Below are positions 31,986 through 41,300 of a stretch of DNA of 42,671 bases, one piece after another. The stretch is from the NCBI GenBank assembly GCA_024280485.1, contig JAJRQB010000034.1, positions 1-42,671 on the forward strand. Direction: 5' to 3'. Source of the DNA: Deltaproteobacteria bacterium (GTDB lineage: Bacteria > Desulfobacterota > Desulfuromonadia > Desulfuromonadales > Geopsychrobacteraceae). A program made the position numbers and the translations under genes. Below the pieces are notes generated by a model, which was given only the letters and a program-made list of their open reading frames with translations, ran no database searches and had not been told where the DNA came from. Numbering within the stretch: position 1 is the first letter of the stretch; every line of letters starts with the position of its first letter.

Positions 31986-33185
31986 ATGAGTGAAGTATTT
32001 ATTTGTGATTCAATCCGCACGCCGGTCGGGCGCTACGCTGGTTCTCTCTCTTCAGTGCGTGCCGACGATCTGGCCGCCATTCCGCTCAAGGCCCTGATGG
32101 AGCGTAACCCGGGAGTCGACTGGGCTGCGCTGGATGATGTGATCCTCGGCTGCGCTAATCAGGCCGGTGAAGATAACCGCAACGTGGCGCGTATGTCGAC
32201 GCTGCTGGCGGGACTCCCCGAGGCTGTATCGGGCAGTACGATTAACCGGCTCTGCGGCTCCGGTTTGAATGCCGTCGGTAGCGCCGCTCAGGCGATCAAA
32301 GCCGGGGACGCTGAACTTATGATCGCCGGCGGGGTGGAGAGCATGTCCCGCGCGCCCTTCGTGATGGGCAAGGCGACTTCTGCCTTTTCGCGTGCCGCCG
32401 AGATCTTCGATACCACCATTGGTTGGCGTTTCGTCAACCCGCATCTGAATGCTGTTTACGGCACCGACTCGATGCCAGAAACCGCCGAAAACCTGGCGCG
32501 TGAATTCAATATCAGCCGTGAGGATCAGGACCGTTTCGCACTCTGGAGTCAAGAAAAAGCCGCAGCAGCGCAGCAAGATGGACGACTGGCGCAAGAGATC
32601 GTAGCGGTCAAGGTGCCCCAGCGCAAAGGGGACCCGCTGATTATTGAAAAAGATGAGCACCCGCGTTTGAGTTCACTGGCAACGCTGGGCAAACTGAAGG
32701 CGATGTTCCCTGAAGGGACCATTACCGCCGGGAATGCCTCGGGGGTCAATGACGGCGCGGCAGCGCTTTTGCTGGCAACCGAACAGGCAGCATCTCGCAA
32801 TGGACTTGCGCCTAAGGCACGGATCCTGGGCATGGCCGCCGCCGGGGTTCCGCCGCGCATTATGGGGATAGGTCCGGTGCCGGCAACCCAGAAACTGCTT
32901 AAGCGTTTGGGACTGACCTTGAATGATTTCGACATCCTCGAGCTGAACGAAGCCTTTGCTGCACAATCCTTGGCTTGTACAAGGCAACTTGGCTTGGCCG
33001 ATGATGATCCGCGCATCAACCCACTGGGTGGCGCCATCGCCCTCGGCCATCCATTGGGGATGAGTGGTGCCCGTCTGGTGACCAGCGCTGTTCATCAGCT
33101 ACAGGACACCGGCGGCAAACTGGCGCTCTGTACCATGTGTATCGGAGTCGGCCAGGGGATTGCTCTGGTGGTTGAGCGGGTCTGA
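31986..33185 (+). CDS. pcaF: Thiolase, PcaF-like (3-oxoadipyl-CoA thiolase)
   Basis: A 399-residue degradative thiolase with active-site Cys90 (STINRLCGSGLNAVG), the His of GGAIALGHPLGMSGA and the second Cys of CTMCIGVGQG. The long match to the PcaF/PaaJ pattern (SSVRADDLAAIPLKALMERN, FDTTIGWRFVNP) favours 3-oxoadipyl-CoA, cut to succinyl-CoA and acetyl-CoA, over acetoacetyl-CoA. It follows the aminotransferase by about 100 bases, with GGAAGG before the ATG. No aromatic-ring catabolism genes are nearby, so the 3-oxoadipate would have another source. Confidence 0.9.
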   Translation: MSEVFICDSIRTPVGRYAGSLSSVRADDLAAIPLKALMERNPGVDWAALDDVILGCANQAGEDNRNVARMSTLLAGLPEAVSGSTINRLCGSGLNAVGSAAQAIKAGDAELMIAGGVESMSRAPFVMGKATSAFSRAAEIFDTTIGWRFVNPHLNAVYGTDSMPETAENLAREFNISREDQDRFALWSQEKAAAAQQDGRLAQEIVAVKVPQRKGDPLIIEKDEHPRLSSLATLGKLKAMFPEGTITAGNASGVNDGAAALLLATEQAASRNGLAPKARILGMAAAGVPPRIMGIGPVPATQKLLKRLGLTLNDFDILELNEAFAAQSLACTRQLGLADDDPRINPLGGAIALGHPLGMSGARLVTSAVHQLQDTGGKLALCTMCIGVGQGIALVVERV

Positions 33186-33215
33186 GATTTCAAGCGTCGA
33201 GAGGACTCAGCAGCT

Positions 33216-33692
33216 ATGAGGCAAGAAAAGACGTTAGACCCCACAGAGAAGGTCATCGATTGCGATGAAGAGGCAAAGTATCTGCTCGGCTTGTACGATG
33301 GGAAACTTTCGTCATGCCTCGAATTTCTGAAGCAACACTTCAACGTCATTCAGGCCAGGTCGCAACTGCTCCTGACTATTTGTACACTGGCGCTGACCAT
33401 CACTGGATTTTCCGGGCCGCAAATCGTCCAGACCAACATGTTCGCCCGCTACAGTATGGTCCTGGGGATTGTTTTTGTCCTGACGGCGATGGTGATCCTG
33501 CTGATCGGGGGGCTGCGCATCCGCTGGGTCACCCAGATGGTCGCCGAGACTCCTCAGGCAACCCTGTCCTTAATCATCCGTTATCGGAACCGCAAGACGC
33601 GGCTCTATTTCGCTGAGCTGTCTCTGCTGGTCATCGGATTGACAAGCTACGTTGCCAGTGTCGTGACCTTTTTGCTCTACGGCTCGGCATAA
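33216..33692 (+). CDS. Small membrane protein, unknown
   Basis: A 158-residue protein with a charged cytoplasmic N-terminus (about 45 residues, CDEEAKYLLGLYDGKLSSCL) and three or four membrane helices (LLLTICTLALTITGF, YSMVLGIVFVLTAMVILLIG, LSLLVIGLTSYVASVVTFLL). I do not recognise the family. It ends just before a strong terminator and is the last gene of the aminomutase operon. A sensor or accessory role for transport is possible. Confidence 0.75.
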   Translation: MRQEKTLDPTEKVIDCDEEAKYLLGLYDGKLSSCLEFLKQHFNVIQARSQLLLTICTLALTITGFSGPQIVQTNMFARYSMVLGIVFVLTAMVILLIGGLRIRWVTQMVAETPQATLSLIIRYRNRKTRLYFAELSLLVIGLTSYVASVVTFLLYGSA

Positions 33693-33747
33693 CATATTGA
33701 TCATGAATCGATTAGCGACGGATTTATCTGTCCCATCTCTTTTTATT

Positions 33748-33786
33748 ACGCTCCAGGCTCCCTCTCTCGCCTGGAGCGTCTTTTTT
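33748..33786 (+). terminator. Terminator of the aminomutase operon
   Basis: Ten-bp arms ACGCTCCAGG (33,748-33,757) and CCTGGAGCGT (33,770-33,779), followed by six T (33,781-33,786). It lies 55 bases after the membrane protein stop and ends the operon that starts at 27,005. Confidence 0.92.
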
Positions 33787-33803
33787 GACTCAGGAGTTAC
33801 GCC

Positions 33804-33926
33804 ATGTCCAAACGTCATGTAGCCCTTGCCTGTCATAGCACGGAGCGTAAAGGTAAAATCAAAGTTGTCACCACCATACCCTGTGCCAACAGCCAACTCG
33901 ACACCCTGACTACTCTTAACTGCTGA
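33804..33926 (+). CDS. Possible 40-residue protein
   Basis: A short frame from the ATG at 33,804 with CAGGAG seven bases upstream, right after the terminator. The sequence is basic (MSKRHVALACHSTERKGKIK) with three Cys. There is no family I recognise. It could be real, because the site is good and two more tiny genes follow on the same strand, but length alone does not support it. Confidence 0.42.
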   Translation: MSKRHVALACHSTERKGKIKVVTTIPCANSQLDTLTTLNC

Positions 33927-33946
33927 ATCGAAACTCGGAGGAAAAC

Positions 33947-34099
33947 GTGAAATCTGCTGAATGTACGATTGAAGTTCCGATGACAAATAAAGAAAAACGT
34001 CTTATCGAAATCTTATCAAAACGAAGCAAAATAAAGAGCAGTGAACTGGTACACATGCTTCTGTTCGAAACTGGAATATTGTGTGTGAAACGTCCCTAG
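33947..34099 (+). CDS. Small ribbon-helix-helix-like protein (50 aa)
   Basis: A 50-residue protein from the GTG at 33,947, with a strong CGGAGG site six bases upstream. The pattern CTIEVPMTNKEKRLIEILSK, followed by SSELVHMLLFETG, has the strand, helix, helix order of Arc/MetJ-type repressors. It probably binds DNA as a dimer. A similar small gene lies at 34,492, and both are outside the catabolic operons. Confidence 0.65.
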   Translation: MKSAECTIEVPMTNKEKRLIEILSKRSKIKSSELVHMLLFETGILCVKRP

Positions 34100-34491
34100 T
34101 GTTCCAGGGGAAGACCTTTCAGTTGGTCGTGGGTTTGATCCCCTTGGGGACGCCATTAACGAACGAAAGCCTCTCTGCTCACGCAGGGGGGCTTTTTTCG
34201 TTGTTTTTTAGATTTAGGTTGGCTCCAGGTTGGGCGCAGGTTTTTAAGATTGATTCTAGATTGAAGGAATCAGGGCCAACTCCATGGCATTCTGTGGTGA
34301 TATGCGTAAGTTGAATCCGTCTATTAAAACAAAGAATTTTCTAAAATTCAGCGTGGAGTTTATTCTTAACAAAATGTCAGAGATTCAGGGCAATGTTTCA
34401 AGCCTAGTTAGTCGGTGGCAAGAGGCGATAAGGAATTGGGCTGAGATTCTCTACCGATCACTAATTTTCAGAAAGAGCAAAGAAGGAGATC
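34100..34491 (+). other. Gap with terminator between small genes
   Basis: About 390 bases. It has a terminator at 34,168-34,198. A stretch near 34,124-34,152 (GGTCGTGGGTTTGATCCCC) looks like the T-arm of a tRNA, but no complete tRNA folds around it. A frame of 85 codons from 34,284 lacks a start site and overlaps the next gene; I do not accept it. Confidence 0.5.
34168..34198 (+). terminator. Intrinsic terminator after the small RHH-like gene
   Basis: Arms AGCCTCTCTGC and GCAGGGGGGCT pair with some G-T pairs around a four-base loop, followed by six T at 34,193-34,198. It ends transcription of the 33,947 gene. Confidence 0.78.
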
Positions 34492-34650
34492 ATGATGGAA
34501 AAAATGCGCAACAAATTTGTCATTTCCTTTCGGGTGAATGACGAAGAAAAGAATGTACTCCTTGATCTGGCGAAAAAATCTGGGGTGAGTATCTCACGCC
34601 TGATGCGGATGAAACTCGATTTGCTGAATAGTCGCGTGCCGGGTAATTAA
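34492..34650 (+). CDS. Ribbon-helix-helix protein (52 aa)
   Basis: A 52-residue protein with AAGGAG before ATG-ATG at 34,492/34,495. The sequence NKFVISFRVNDEEKNVLLDL, then AKKSGVSISRLMRMKLDLLN, is a typical ribbon-helix-helix (Arc/MobC-like) fold: one strand for base contacts, two helices for dimerisation. It should be a small transcription factor or antitoxin-type DNA binder. No toxin gene is adjacent. A terminator follows at 34,716. Confidence 0.75.
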   Translation: MMEKMRNKFVISFRVNDEEKNVLLDLAKKSGVSISRLMRMKLDLLNSRVPGN

Positions 34651-35011
34651 CGATCAAGTCAGAATTACAGGAGAATGGAAGTATCAATTTTATCATTGGA
34701 TAATTCTCCCTTCTCATCCAGGTTCCAGTTTTAGCGGTTCCTGGATTTTTCTTTTTTGGATCTCCGGCTTTCGAAGGGATGGATCAAGTTTGGCTGAGAA
34801 TTTAGGGGTATTCGCAGCATTGATTTGTACATGAAAACAACGAATTTCACCTTATTTAAAACAGGGTCTATGCTCACCTCAGGTTGAGGACTGAATATTT
34901 TGGCATGACTTCGGGGATTGAAATGAAGTTGTGCTGGCACAGGTCTTACTCCCTAAGTACTCAGATTACCCTCTTAAACATTCCAACCGGATTTAGACCT
35001 GGAGGAAAGCT
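34651..35011 (+). other. Non-coding gap before the GabT-like gene
   Basis: About 360 bases without a gene on either strand that has a supporting start site. It contains the terminator at 34,716-34,757. The remainder is AT-rich and may hold the promoter of the GabT-like gene; I see no convincing -35/-10 pair. Confidence 0.5.
34716..34757 (+). terminator. Intrinsic terminator after the RHH gene
   Basis: Arms ATCCAGG (34,716-34,722) and CCTGGAT (34,740-34,746), with extra pairing inside, and a T-rich run to 34,757. Confidence 0.75.
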
Positions 35012-36358
35012 ATGTTGAACGGAAATGAAATACCGCAGGTCGGAGCCGGTCAGGGGCATAAAACCAAAACCCTGCTCGAGAAGAAGCAGCAGTTCGTGGC
35101 CCAGGGAATTTCGAACCTGGCGCCGATCTTTGTCGAGTCCGCCAAGGGGGCTGTGGTCAAGGATATCGACGGCAACGACTACCTTGATTTCTACGGTGGG
35201 ATTGGCGTGATCAATGCCGGGCACTGTCCTGAAACAGTGGTCGCCGCCATCAAGGAACAGGCAGAGAAGCTGCTGCACACCTGCTTCATGGTCGGGATGT
35301 ACGAGCCCTATGTCGAGTTGGCAGAGAAGCTGTGCCGGATCACTCCCGGAGATCATGCCAAGAAAGCGATGTTCGTCAACAGTGGTGCCGAGGCGGTGGA
35401 GAACGCGATCAAGATCGCCAAGGCCCATACCAAGCGTCCAAGCGTGATTGCTTTCGAGGGTGGTTTCCACGGTCGCACCCTGCTGACCATGACCCTCACC
35501 AGCAAGGTCAAGCCGTACAAACATGAATTCGGGCCTTTTGCGCCCGAGGTCTACAAGGCCCCTGCGGCATACTGCTATCGTTGCGCATATAAGTCGAGCT
35601 ACCCAAGCTGCGGCATGGCCTGCCTGGAGCATTTCGAGCGCTTCTTTATCTCCGAGGTCGACCCCGAGAGCGTTGCGGCGATGATCATCGAGCCGGTCCA
35701 GGGCGAAGGTGGTTTCATCGTGCCGCCCAATGAGTTCCTGCCGGGTCTGAAGAGCATCTGTGAAAAGCACGGCATCGTCTTTATCGCCGATGAGGTTCAA
35801 TCCGGCTTCGCACGGACCGGTAAGATGTTTGCCAGTGAGCAGCTCGGCGTGATCCCCGATTTGATGACCCTGGCTAAGGGGATCGCCTCCGGCATGCCGC
35901 TTTCAGCCGTGGTCGGTCGGGCCGAGATCATGGACGCCCCGACTCCGGGTCGCATCGGCGGCACCTACGGCGGCAACCCCGTCTCTTGTGCCGCTGCGCT
36001 GGCGACCATCGATCTGATGGAGAAAGAGGATCTGAGCGACAGGGCTGCACAGGTCGGTGCAAAGATTGTTAGCCGCCTGCAGGAACTGCAACAGAAGTAT
36101 CCGCAGATCGGTGATATCCGCGGGCTGGGCGCAATGGTGGCACTGGAACTGGTCAAGGATCCAGTGACCAAGGAGCCTCACAAGGAGGCGGTTCCGGCCA
36201 TCGTGCAGGAATGTTTCAAGAGCGGGCTGTTGACCATGGGTGCCGGAATTTTCAGCAACGTGATCCGATTTCTCCCGCCGCTTGTGATAAGTGATGAGCA
36301 GCTTGAGACCGGGTTGAAGATCTTCGAAGAGTCATTGGGGCAGGTGTTGGGTAAATAA
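35012..36358 (+). CDS. Class III omega-aminotransferase (GabT-like)
   Basis: A 448-residue fold-type I aminotransferase of the 4-aminobutyrate aminotransferase family. It has NSGAEAVENAIKIAKAHT for cofactor phosphate, the FIADEVQSGFARTGK segment with the PLP Asp, and the catalytic Lys in MTLAKGIASGMPLSAVVG. A Cys-rich insert (YCYRCAYKSSYPSCGMAC) is typical of one GabT branch. Likely substrates carry a terminal amino group: 4-aminobutyrate, 5-aminovalerate or lysine (6-position). GGAGG precedes the ATG. With the aldehyde oxidoreductase downstream it could make and oxidise a semialdehyde such as 2-aminoadipate 6-semialdehyde. Confidence 0.88.
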   Translation: MLNGNEIPQVGAGQGHKTKTLLEKKQQFVAQGISNLAPIFVESAKGAVVKDIDGNDYLDFYGGIGVINAGHCPETVVAAIKEQAEKLLHTCFMVGMYEPYVELAEKLCRITPGDHAKKAMFVNSGAEAVENAIKIAKAHTKRPSVIAFEGGFHGRTLLTMTLTSKVKPYKHEFGPFAPEVYKAPAAYCYRCAYKSSYPSCGMACLEHFERFFISEVDPESVAAMIIEPVQGEGGFIVPPNEFLPGLKSICEKHGIVFIADEVQSGFARTGKMFASEQLGVIPDLMTLAKGIASGMPLSAVVGRAEIMDAPTPGRIGGTYGGNPVSCAAALATIDLMEKEDLSDRAAQVGAKIVSRLQELQQKYPQIGDIRGLGAMVALELVKDPVTKEPHKEAVPAIVQECFKSGLLTMGAGIFSNVIRFLPPLVISDEQLETGLKIFEESLGQVLGK

Positions 36359-36630
36359 CGAAATTCGTGGTTTTTCGGTGCAAGGCTGGCCGTACCAGAA
36401 ATCGAAAGGCGCTGGGTGATGCAGATAACCATAAGTGAAAAGAATCTTTCTTCACGTCCCGAGGGCACGCAGGATTGTTTGTACCTGCGCTGCAAACAGG
36501 TTATCAGGGAGGCCGCAGAAATATCTGAGGCACGTCGTAATGCGAAGAACAAAGGTCGTTTTTTGATTTGGTTACAGATTATTTCGATCAGGTTCTGGCA
36601 AGGCTCAGCGTTTCTGAGGGGATGGAATAG

Positions 36631-38274
36631 ATGAAAACGAATATGCATGACAAGGGGAATGGAAGCCTGGTCCTGACGGGTGGCAGCATCTTGACGATGG
36701 CCGGAAATCAGCAGGCTGAAGCGGTCGCCGTGTCCAATGGTCGAATCCGTTGGGTTGGACTGCTGGAGGATTGTCAACAGGCCGCCGGTGCTGATTTTAA
36801 GCAGATCGATCTCGGCGGTCAATGCTTGCTTCCAGGATTCATCGATACCCACTATCACATGATGATGCTAGGGATGTGCAATATCTGGTGCGATGTAAGT
36901 TACCAGAAAGTAAAAAGTATCGACGAACTGGTCGAGACCCTGCGTAAGCATGCCGAAGGCCTTCCACCGGAGGCCTCGATTCGCGGCTTCGGTTTCGATC
37001 AGCGGGCGCTGAAGGAAGAGCGTCACCCCACCGCCTTGGACCTTGACCGGGTTTCGACCGAGCGACCAGTGCAGATCATGCACAAGAGCGGGCATTGCAA
37101 CATCGTCAACAGCTACCTGCTCGAGCAGATAGGGATTGGACCTGAGACCGTCGACCCTCCCGGCGGCGCCTTTGGGCGTGACGCCGAGGGACGACCTGAT
37201 GGAGCGATGTTCGATAGTGCCGCCGATTACCTGGCTGGTGAGTTCGGCGTGCGTCCCGGTGAGCATGGGCCGAACATTCATATGCCCGATTCCCCGGAGA
37301 ACCTGCAGAACATCATCAGCGTCGGTCAGCAGCTGACTCTGGCAGCCGGTATCACGACCATCAACGATGTTCAGGTCACCAAACAGGAGATGGAGTCGTA
37401 CCTGGAGGCGCGCAACAGCGGTCTGCTCAAGACGCGTATTGTGCTCTCATATCTCTCCAACTATCTGGATGAGATCAAGGCGATGGGCTTCAGCTCCGCC
37501 TTCGGTGATGAACAGCTCTCCCTGGGGCCGCTTAAAATCTATGCAGACGGCACCCTGCTGGGGGGAACGGCCCTGTTAAGCAGCGGCTATCTCGACAGCG
37601 AACGCAACAAAGGCTACCTGTTTCATAAGCCGGAAGTTCTCAAGGCTCTGATCGTTTCTGCACACAAGTACGGCATGCAGACCATCACTCACGCCCAGGG
37701 GGATGCTGCTATCGAACTGGTTCTGGAGGCGGTCGAGCAGGCGCAGCAAGAATGCCCCCGCGAAGACATGCGTCACCGCATCGATCACTGCGGTCTGCCG
37801 ACCGAGGAACAGGTCAAGCGGATTGCCAAGTTGGGGATCTGGCCGGTCCCGCAGTCGCAGCATTTTTATGCCAGTGGCGAGGGGGTGGTCAAAGCCGTTG
37901 GTGAAATTGGTGAGAACTATTCCCCTTACGGCTGGTTCGCCAAGTACGGGGTGCCGATTGTTCTCTCCTCCGATGCGCCCGTTGCCTATCCGCAGCCGAT
38001 GGAAGCGGTCTATGCCTGTGTTACGCGTAAAACCATCCATGGCAACCTGGTTGGAGCAAAACAGCGGATTTCCCTGGATGAGTCTTTGAAGGGGTACACC
38101 ATTAATGCCGCCAAGGCGGTGCACAGAGAGCATGATATCGGCTCGATAGAGATTGGTAAACTGGCCGATTTTACCGTTTTGGAGTCCAACCCTTTTGAGG
38201 TCGCTGACGAGGTGTTGAAGGATATCCGGGTGACTCAGACCTGGGTCGGTGGTGAGCAGGTTTTTTTCAGCTAG
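36631..38274 (+). CDS. YtcJ-type metal-dependent amidohydrolase
   Basis: A 547-residue amidohydrolase with metal ligands His74 and His76 (DTHYHMMML), later His in ITHAQGDAAIEL and HRIDHCGL, and the Asp of SSDAPVAYP. The C-terminus (AKAVHREHDIGSIEIGKLAD) returns to the beta-sandwich typical of the family. YtcJ-like enzymes hydrolyse varied amides and ring compounds. In this cluster it might release an amino acid from an amide or lactam, but the substrate cannot be told. The start at 36,631 has a weak purine-rich site; 36,643 is an alternative. The 272-base gap before it holds no convincing gene. Confidence 0.82.
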   Translation: MKTNMHDKGNGSLVLTGGSILTMAGNQQAEAVAVSNGRIRWVGLLEDCQQAAGADFKQIDLGGQCLLPGFIDTHYHMMMLGMCNIWCDVSYQKVKSIDELVETLRKHAEGLPPEASIRGFGFDQRALKEERHPTALDLDRVSTERPVQIMHKSGHCNIVNSYLLEQIGIGPETVDPPGGAFGRDAEGRPDGAMFDSAADYLAGEFGVRPGEHGPNIHMPDSPENLQNIISVGQQLTLAAGITTINDVQVTKQEMESYLEARNSGLLKTRIVLSYLSNYLDEIKAMGFSSAFGDEQLSLGPLKIYADGTLLGGTALLSSGYLDSERNKGYLFHKPEVLKALIVSAHKYGMQTITHAQGDAAIELVLEAVEQAQQECPREDMRHRIDHCGLPTEEQVKRIAKLGIWPVPQSQHFYASGEGVVKAVGEIGENYSPYGWFAKYGVPIVLSSDAPVAYPQPMEAVYACVTRKTIHGNLVGAKQRISLDESLKGYTINAAKAVHREHDIGSIEIGKLADFTVLESNPFEVADEVLKDIRVTQTWVGGEQVFFS

Positions 38275-38374
38275 AAGATGGTCCGGTAAGGAACATAACA
38301 GGTCAAGACTTACGACAGGGTTTTGCCATTTTTCCGGTCGTCCGCTGTCAGGGGCGTTCCATTGGGATAGTAGC

Positions 38375-41300
38375 ATGAGTGAAATTACTGAAAACGGTTT
38401 GCATCAACAAATTCGTGAAAGCATCAGTCTCAGCAATGCCAGGTCGGACGCCAATCTATCCTGGTTGAAGAAGCAGATGCATCACTACTTCTTTCTCTCC
38501 AATAAGGATGTGGTCGAAGCGATTGCGGCATTGGCTACCGGTCTGCACAGTTTGGAGCAGAATCGCAAGATTACGCTGGTCGATCGTGACAGACTACTGA
38601 TGCAGGCACAGTTGGGCGTGCCGGGTTCGCTCTATGAGACGCTGCGGACTCTCCCGGAAAGGGATATCTCCTACGCTCAAATTACCACATCCTATGCGTC
38701 AATCCCCGGGACTTCCCATCCTTTGGAGGTGTTGCGTTTTGATTTTGCCCGTAAGGAAGATCAGGAAATTGCACAGGCTGAGACACCGAGTATCCCGCAA
38801 CAGATCACCAAAGATGTGCGTGAGGCGCTTCAGGTTGAGTATCCAGATTTTGATCTCGAGCAGATCGCTAAGTTGCTTGGTTTGCTCTGGCTCAATAATG
38901 AAAACTACGTGCAGATCTCCCCCGCAGAACGGGTAGCCCGCATCCTCTGGCTCTATCAGCAGACCAAGGCCCACGGAGGGATTTATGTCGATGTCCAGGA
39001 GGCGGATGGACCTGATGGCTCGAAGGAGTCGCGGATTCTGTTCGGTGTCGGCAACCCGCCGCAAAAGGGCTTTCTGCAGCAGACCATTGAGGTGTTCAAG
39101 CGCTTGGGGATTGTGGTCAAACGGGCCTATTGTTTGACGCTCAGCAACGGCACCCATCCTTATTTCTTGGCGACCTTTTATGTGAAAACCGCCAACAAAG
39201 GTCGGGTTGAACGGGATAGTAGTCTGTTTCGGCAACTGCGAGAGGAACTCTACAACACCCAGATTCTGCCGGCGTCTTCTCCGACCTACATGAATCTGGT
39301 TACCAGCGGGATCTTCTCCGGGGTTGAGGCCTCTCTGGTTCGCGCCTTCATCGGTTTTTGCCATACCAACCTGGCCCATAACCATCCCGACCGCTTCGAT
39401 CTGGAAGGAGTCATGCGGGCCTTTCACAATCACCCCGATCTGGTCCAGAGACTGGTCTTGTTGTTTAAAATCCGTTTCGATCCCGAGCTCAGGAAAAGTG
39501 AAGACGGCTACCTTAAGGCCCTGCAAGAGACGACGCAGGTGATTGAAAACTACAATACCGGCCGCCGCTTTCTGGATGAGTATCGTCGGGCTATTTTTCG
39601 TTGTTGTCTCTCCTTCGTGCGGCATACCCTGAAGACCAACTTCTTCGTAACGGATAAACTTGCTCTGGCGTTTCGTATTGATCCCGTCTATATCGACGAA
39701 TTAGGTGAAGAGTTTACCTCAGACCTGCCGCAAGAACGGCCTTTCAGGGTGACCTATTTCTCTGGACATTACGGTTCGGGTTATCATATCGGCTTCTCCG
39801 ACATCGCCCGTGGCGGATGGCGGACCCTGATCACCCAGGGGCGTGACGATTACGTGATGGCTGCTAACAGCATCTTTAAGGAAAACTATATCCTGGCCCA
39901 CACTCAGCATCTTAAGAACAAGGATATCTATGAGGGCGGTTCCAAGATGGTGACGGTACTTGATGCTGGTGGCGAGAAAAATTCGGAGAGCATCAAACAG
40001 CGTCTGTATAACCTCCAGTACGGCTTTATCAACGCATTTCTTGACATCTATGTCACTGAGAACGGCAAGGCGAAAGACCCTCGGGTCGTCGACTACCATG
40101 GTGAGGATGAGCCGATTGAACTCGGCCCTGATGAGAACATGCACGATAGCATGGTTGAACTGGTGGCTAGGCAAGCGGTGAAGCGCGGTTATCTGCTCGG
40201 CGCTGGAATCATGTCGAGTAAGAGAGTCGGGATCAACCACAAGGAATATGGTGTGACCTCGGTCGGCGTCATCCGTTTTGCCGAGGTGGCCATGCAGGAA
40301 CTCGGCATCGATATGCACAAGGATGAATTTTCAGTCAAGTTTACCGGTGGTCCTAACGGTGATGTCGCCGGTAACGGCATGCGGCTCTTGCTGGAGCGTT
40401 CTCCCAAGGTCAAAATCAACCTGCTGATCGACGGCACCGGCGCACTCTATGATCCCTTAGGGGCAGATCTCAAAGCTCTTGAGGCTATTGTGCTTAAGAA
40501 AGATCTTGACGCTTTCGATCCTGAGGCGCTGCACGAGGGCGGATTTATCCTCTATCGGCAACATACCCGCAAAGAGGGGATGCGCGAACTCTACAAAAAG
40601 GTTGTCCGTACCGAACTTGGCCTTGAAGAATTCTGGATTTCCAACGATGAATTCTATCGGGATTACAATAATCTTATTTTTACGGTACAAACCGATCTGT
40701 TTATTCCGGCAGGCGGCCGTCCTGAAACGATCGACATCAACAATTGTCACAAGTTCGCCGATGAGTCGGGCCAGTTGTCGGCTAAAGTGATCATCGAAGG
40801 TGCTAACTCGTTTATTACTCCAGAAGCACGTATTGAATTGCAGAAAATGGGTGTTGTCGTTATCCGCGATGCATCGGCCAATAAGTGTGGTGTTATCTCA
40901 TCGTCGTACGAAATTATTGCCAATCTGCTGTTTTCGGATGAGGAGTTTCTGGCCAATAAAGAGCAGTACGTCGTAGACGTTATCGAAATCCTGAATCATG
41001 TAGCAGAGGCTGAAGCGCGACTGATCTTCAAGCGATACCACGAGCATAATGGCAACATCCCCTATACTGAGATCTCAAATATGATCAGTCAGGAGATCAA
41101 CGCGCATTACGCACGTTTGTTTACCTTTTTCCAAAACCGGCCTCAGCTTTGTCAGCAACCGGTCTACCGCAATGCGATCATTTATCACATGCCGTCAATC
41201 ATTGGGCAAACAGTGAAATTTCGCGAGCGTATCAAGGATCTTCCGCCGAAAATCATGTATGCCATCCTCGCAAGTGAAATCGCATCGTCTCTCGTATATA

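Noticed and set aside
34124-34152. tRNA T-arm-like sequence
   Set aside because: Only three base pairs of the T stem form, and no anticodon or D arm can be found around it. It may be chance or an old integration remnant, so it is not annotated as a tRNA.
34284-34541. 85-codon frame before the ribbon-helix-helix gene
   Set aside because: It has no ribosome binding site and overlaps a better-supported gene in another frame.
36416-36634. 72-codon frame between the GabT-like and amidohydrolase genes
   Set aside because: The composition looks random (many Arg/Trp/Ile from AT-rich spacer) and there is no start signal.
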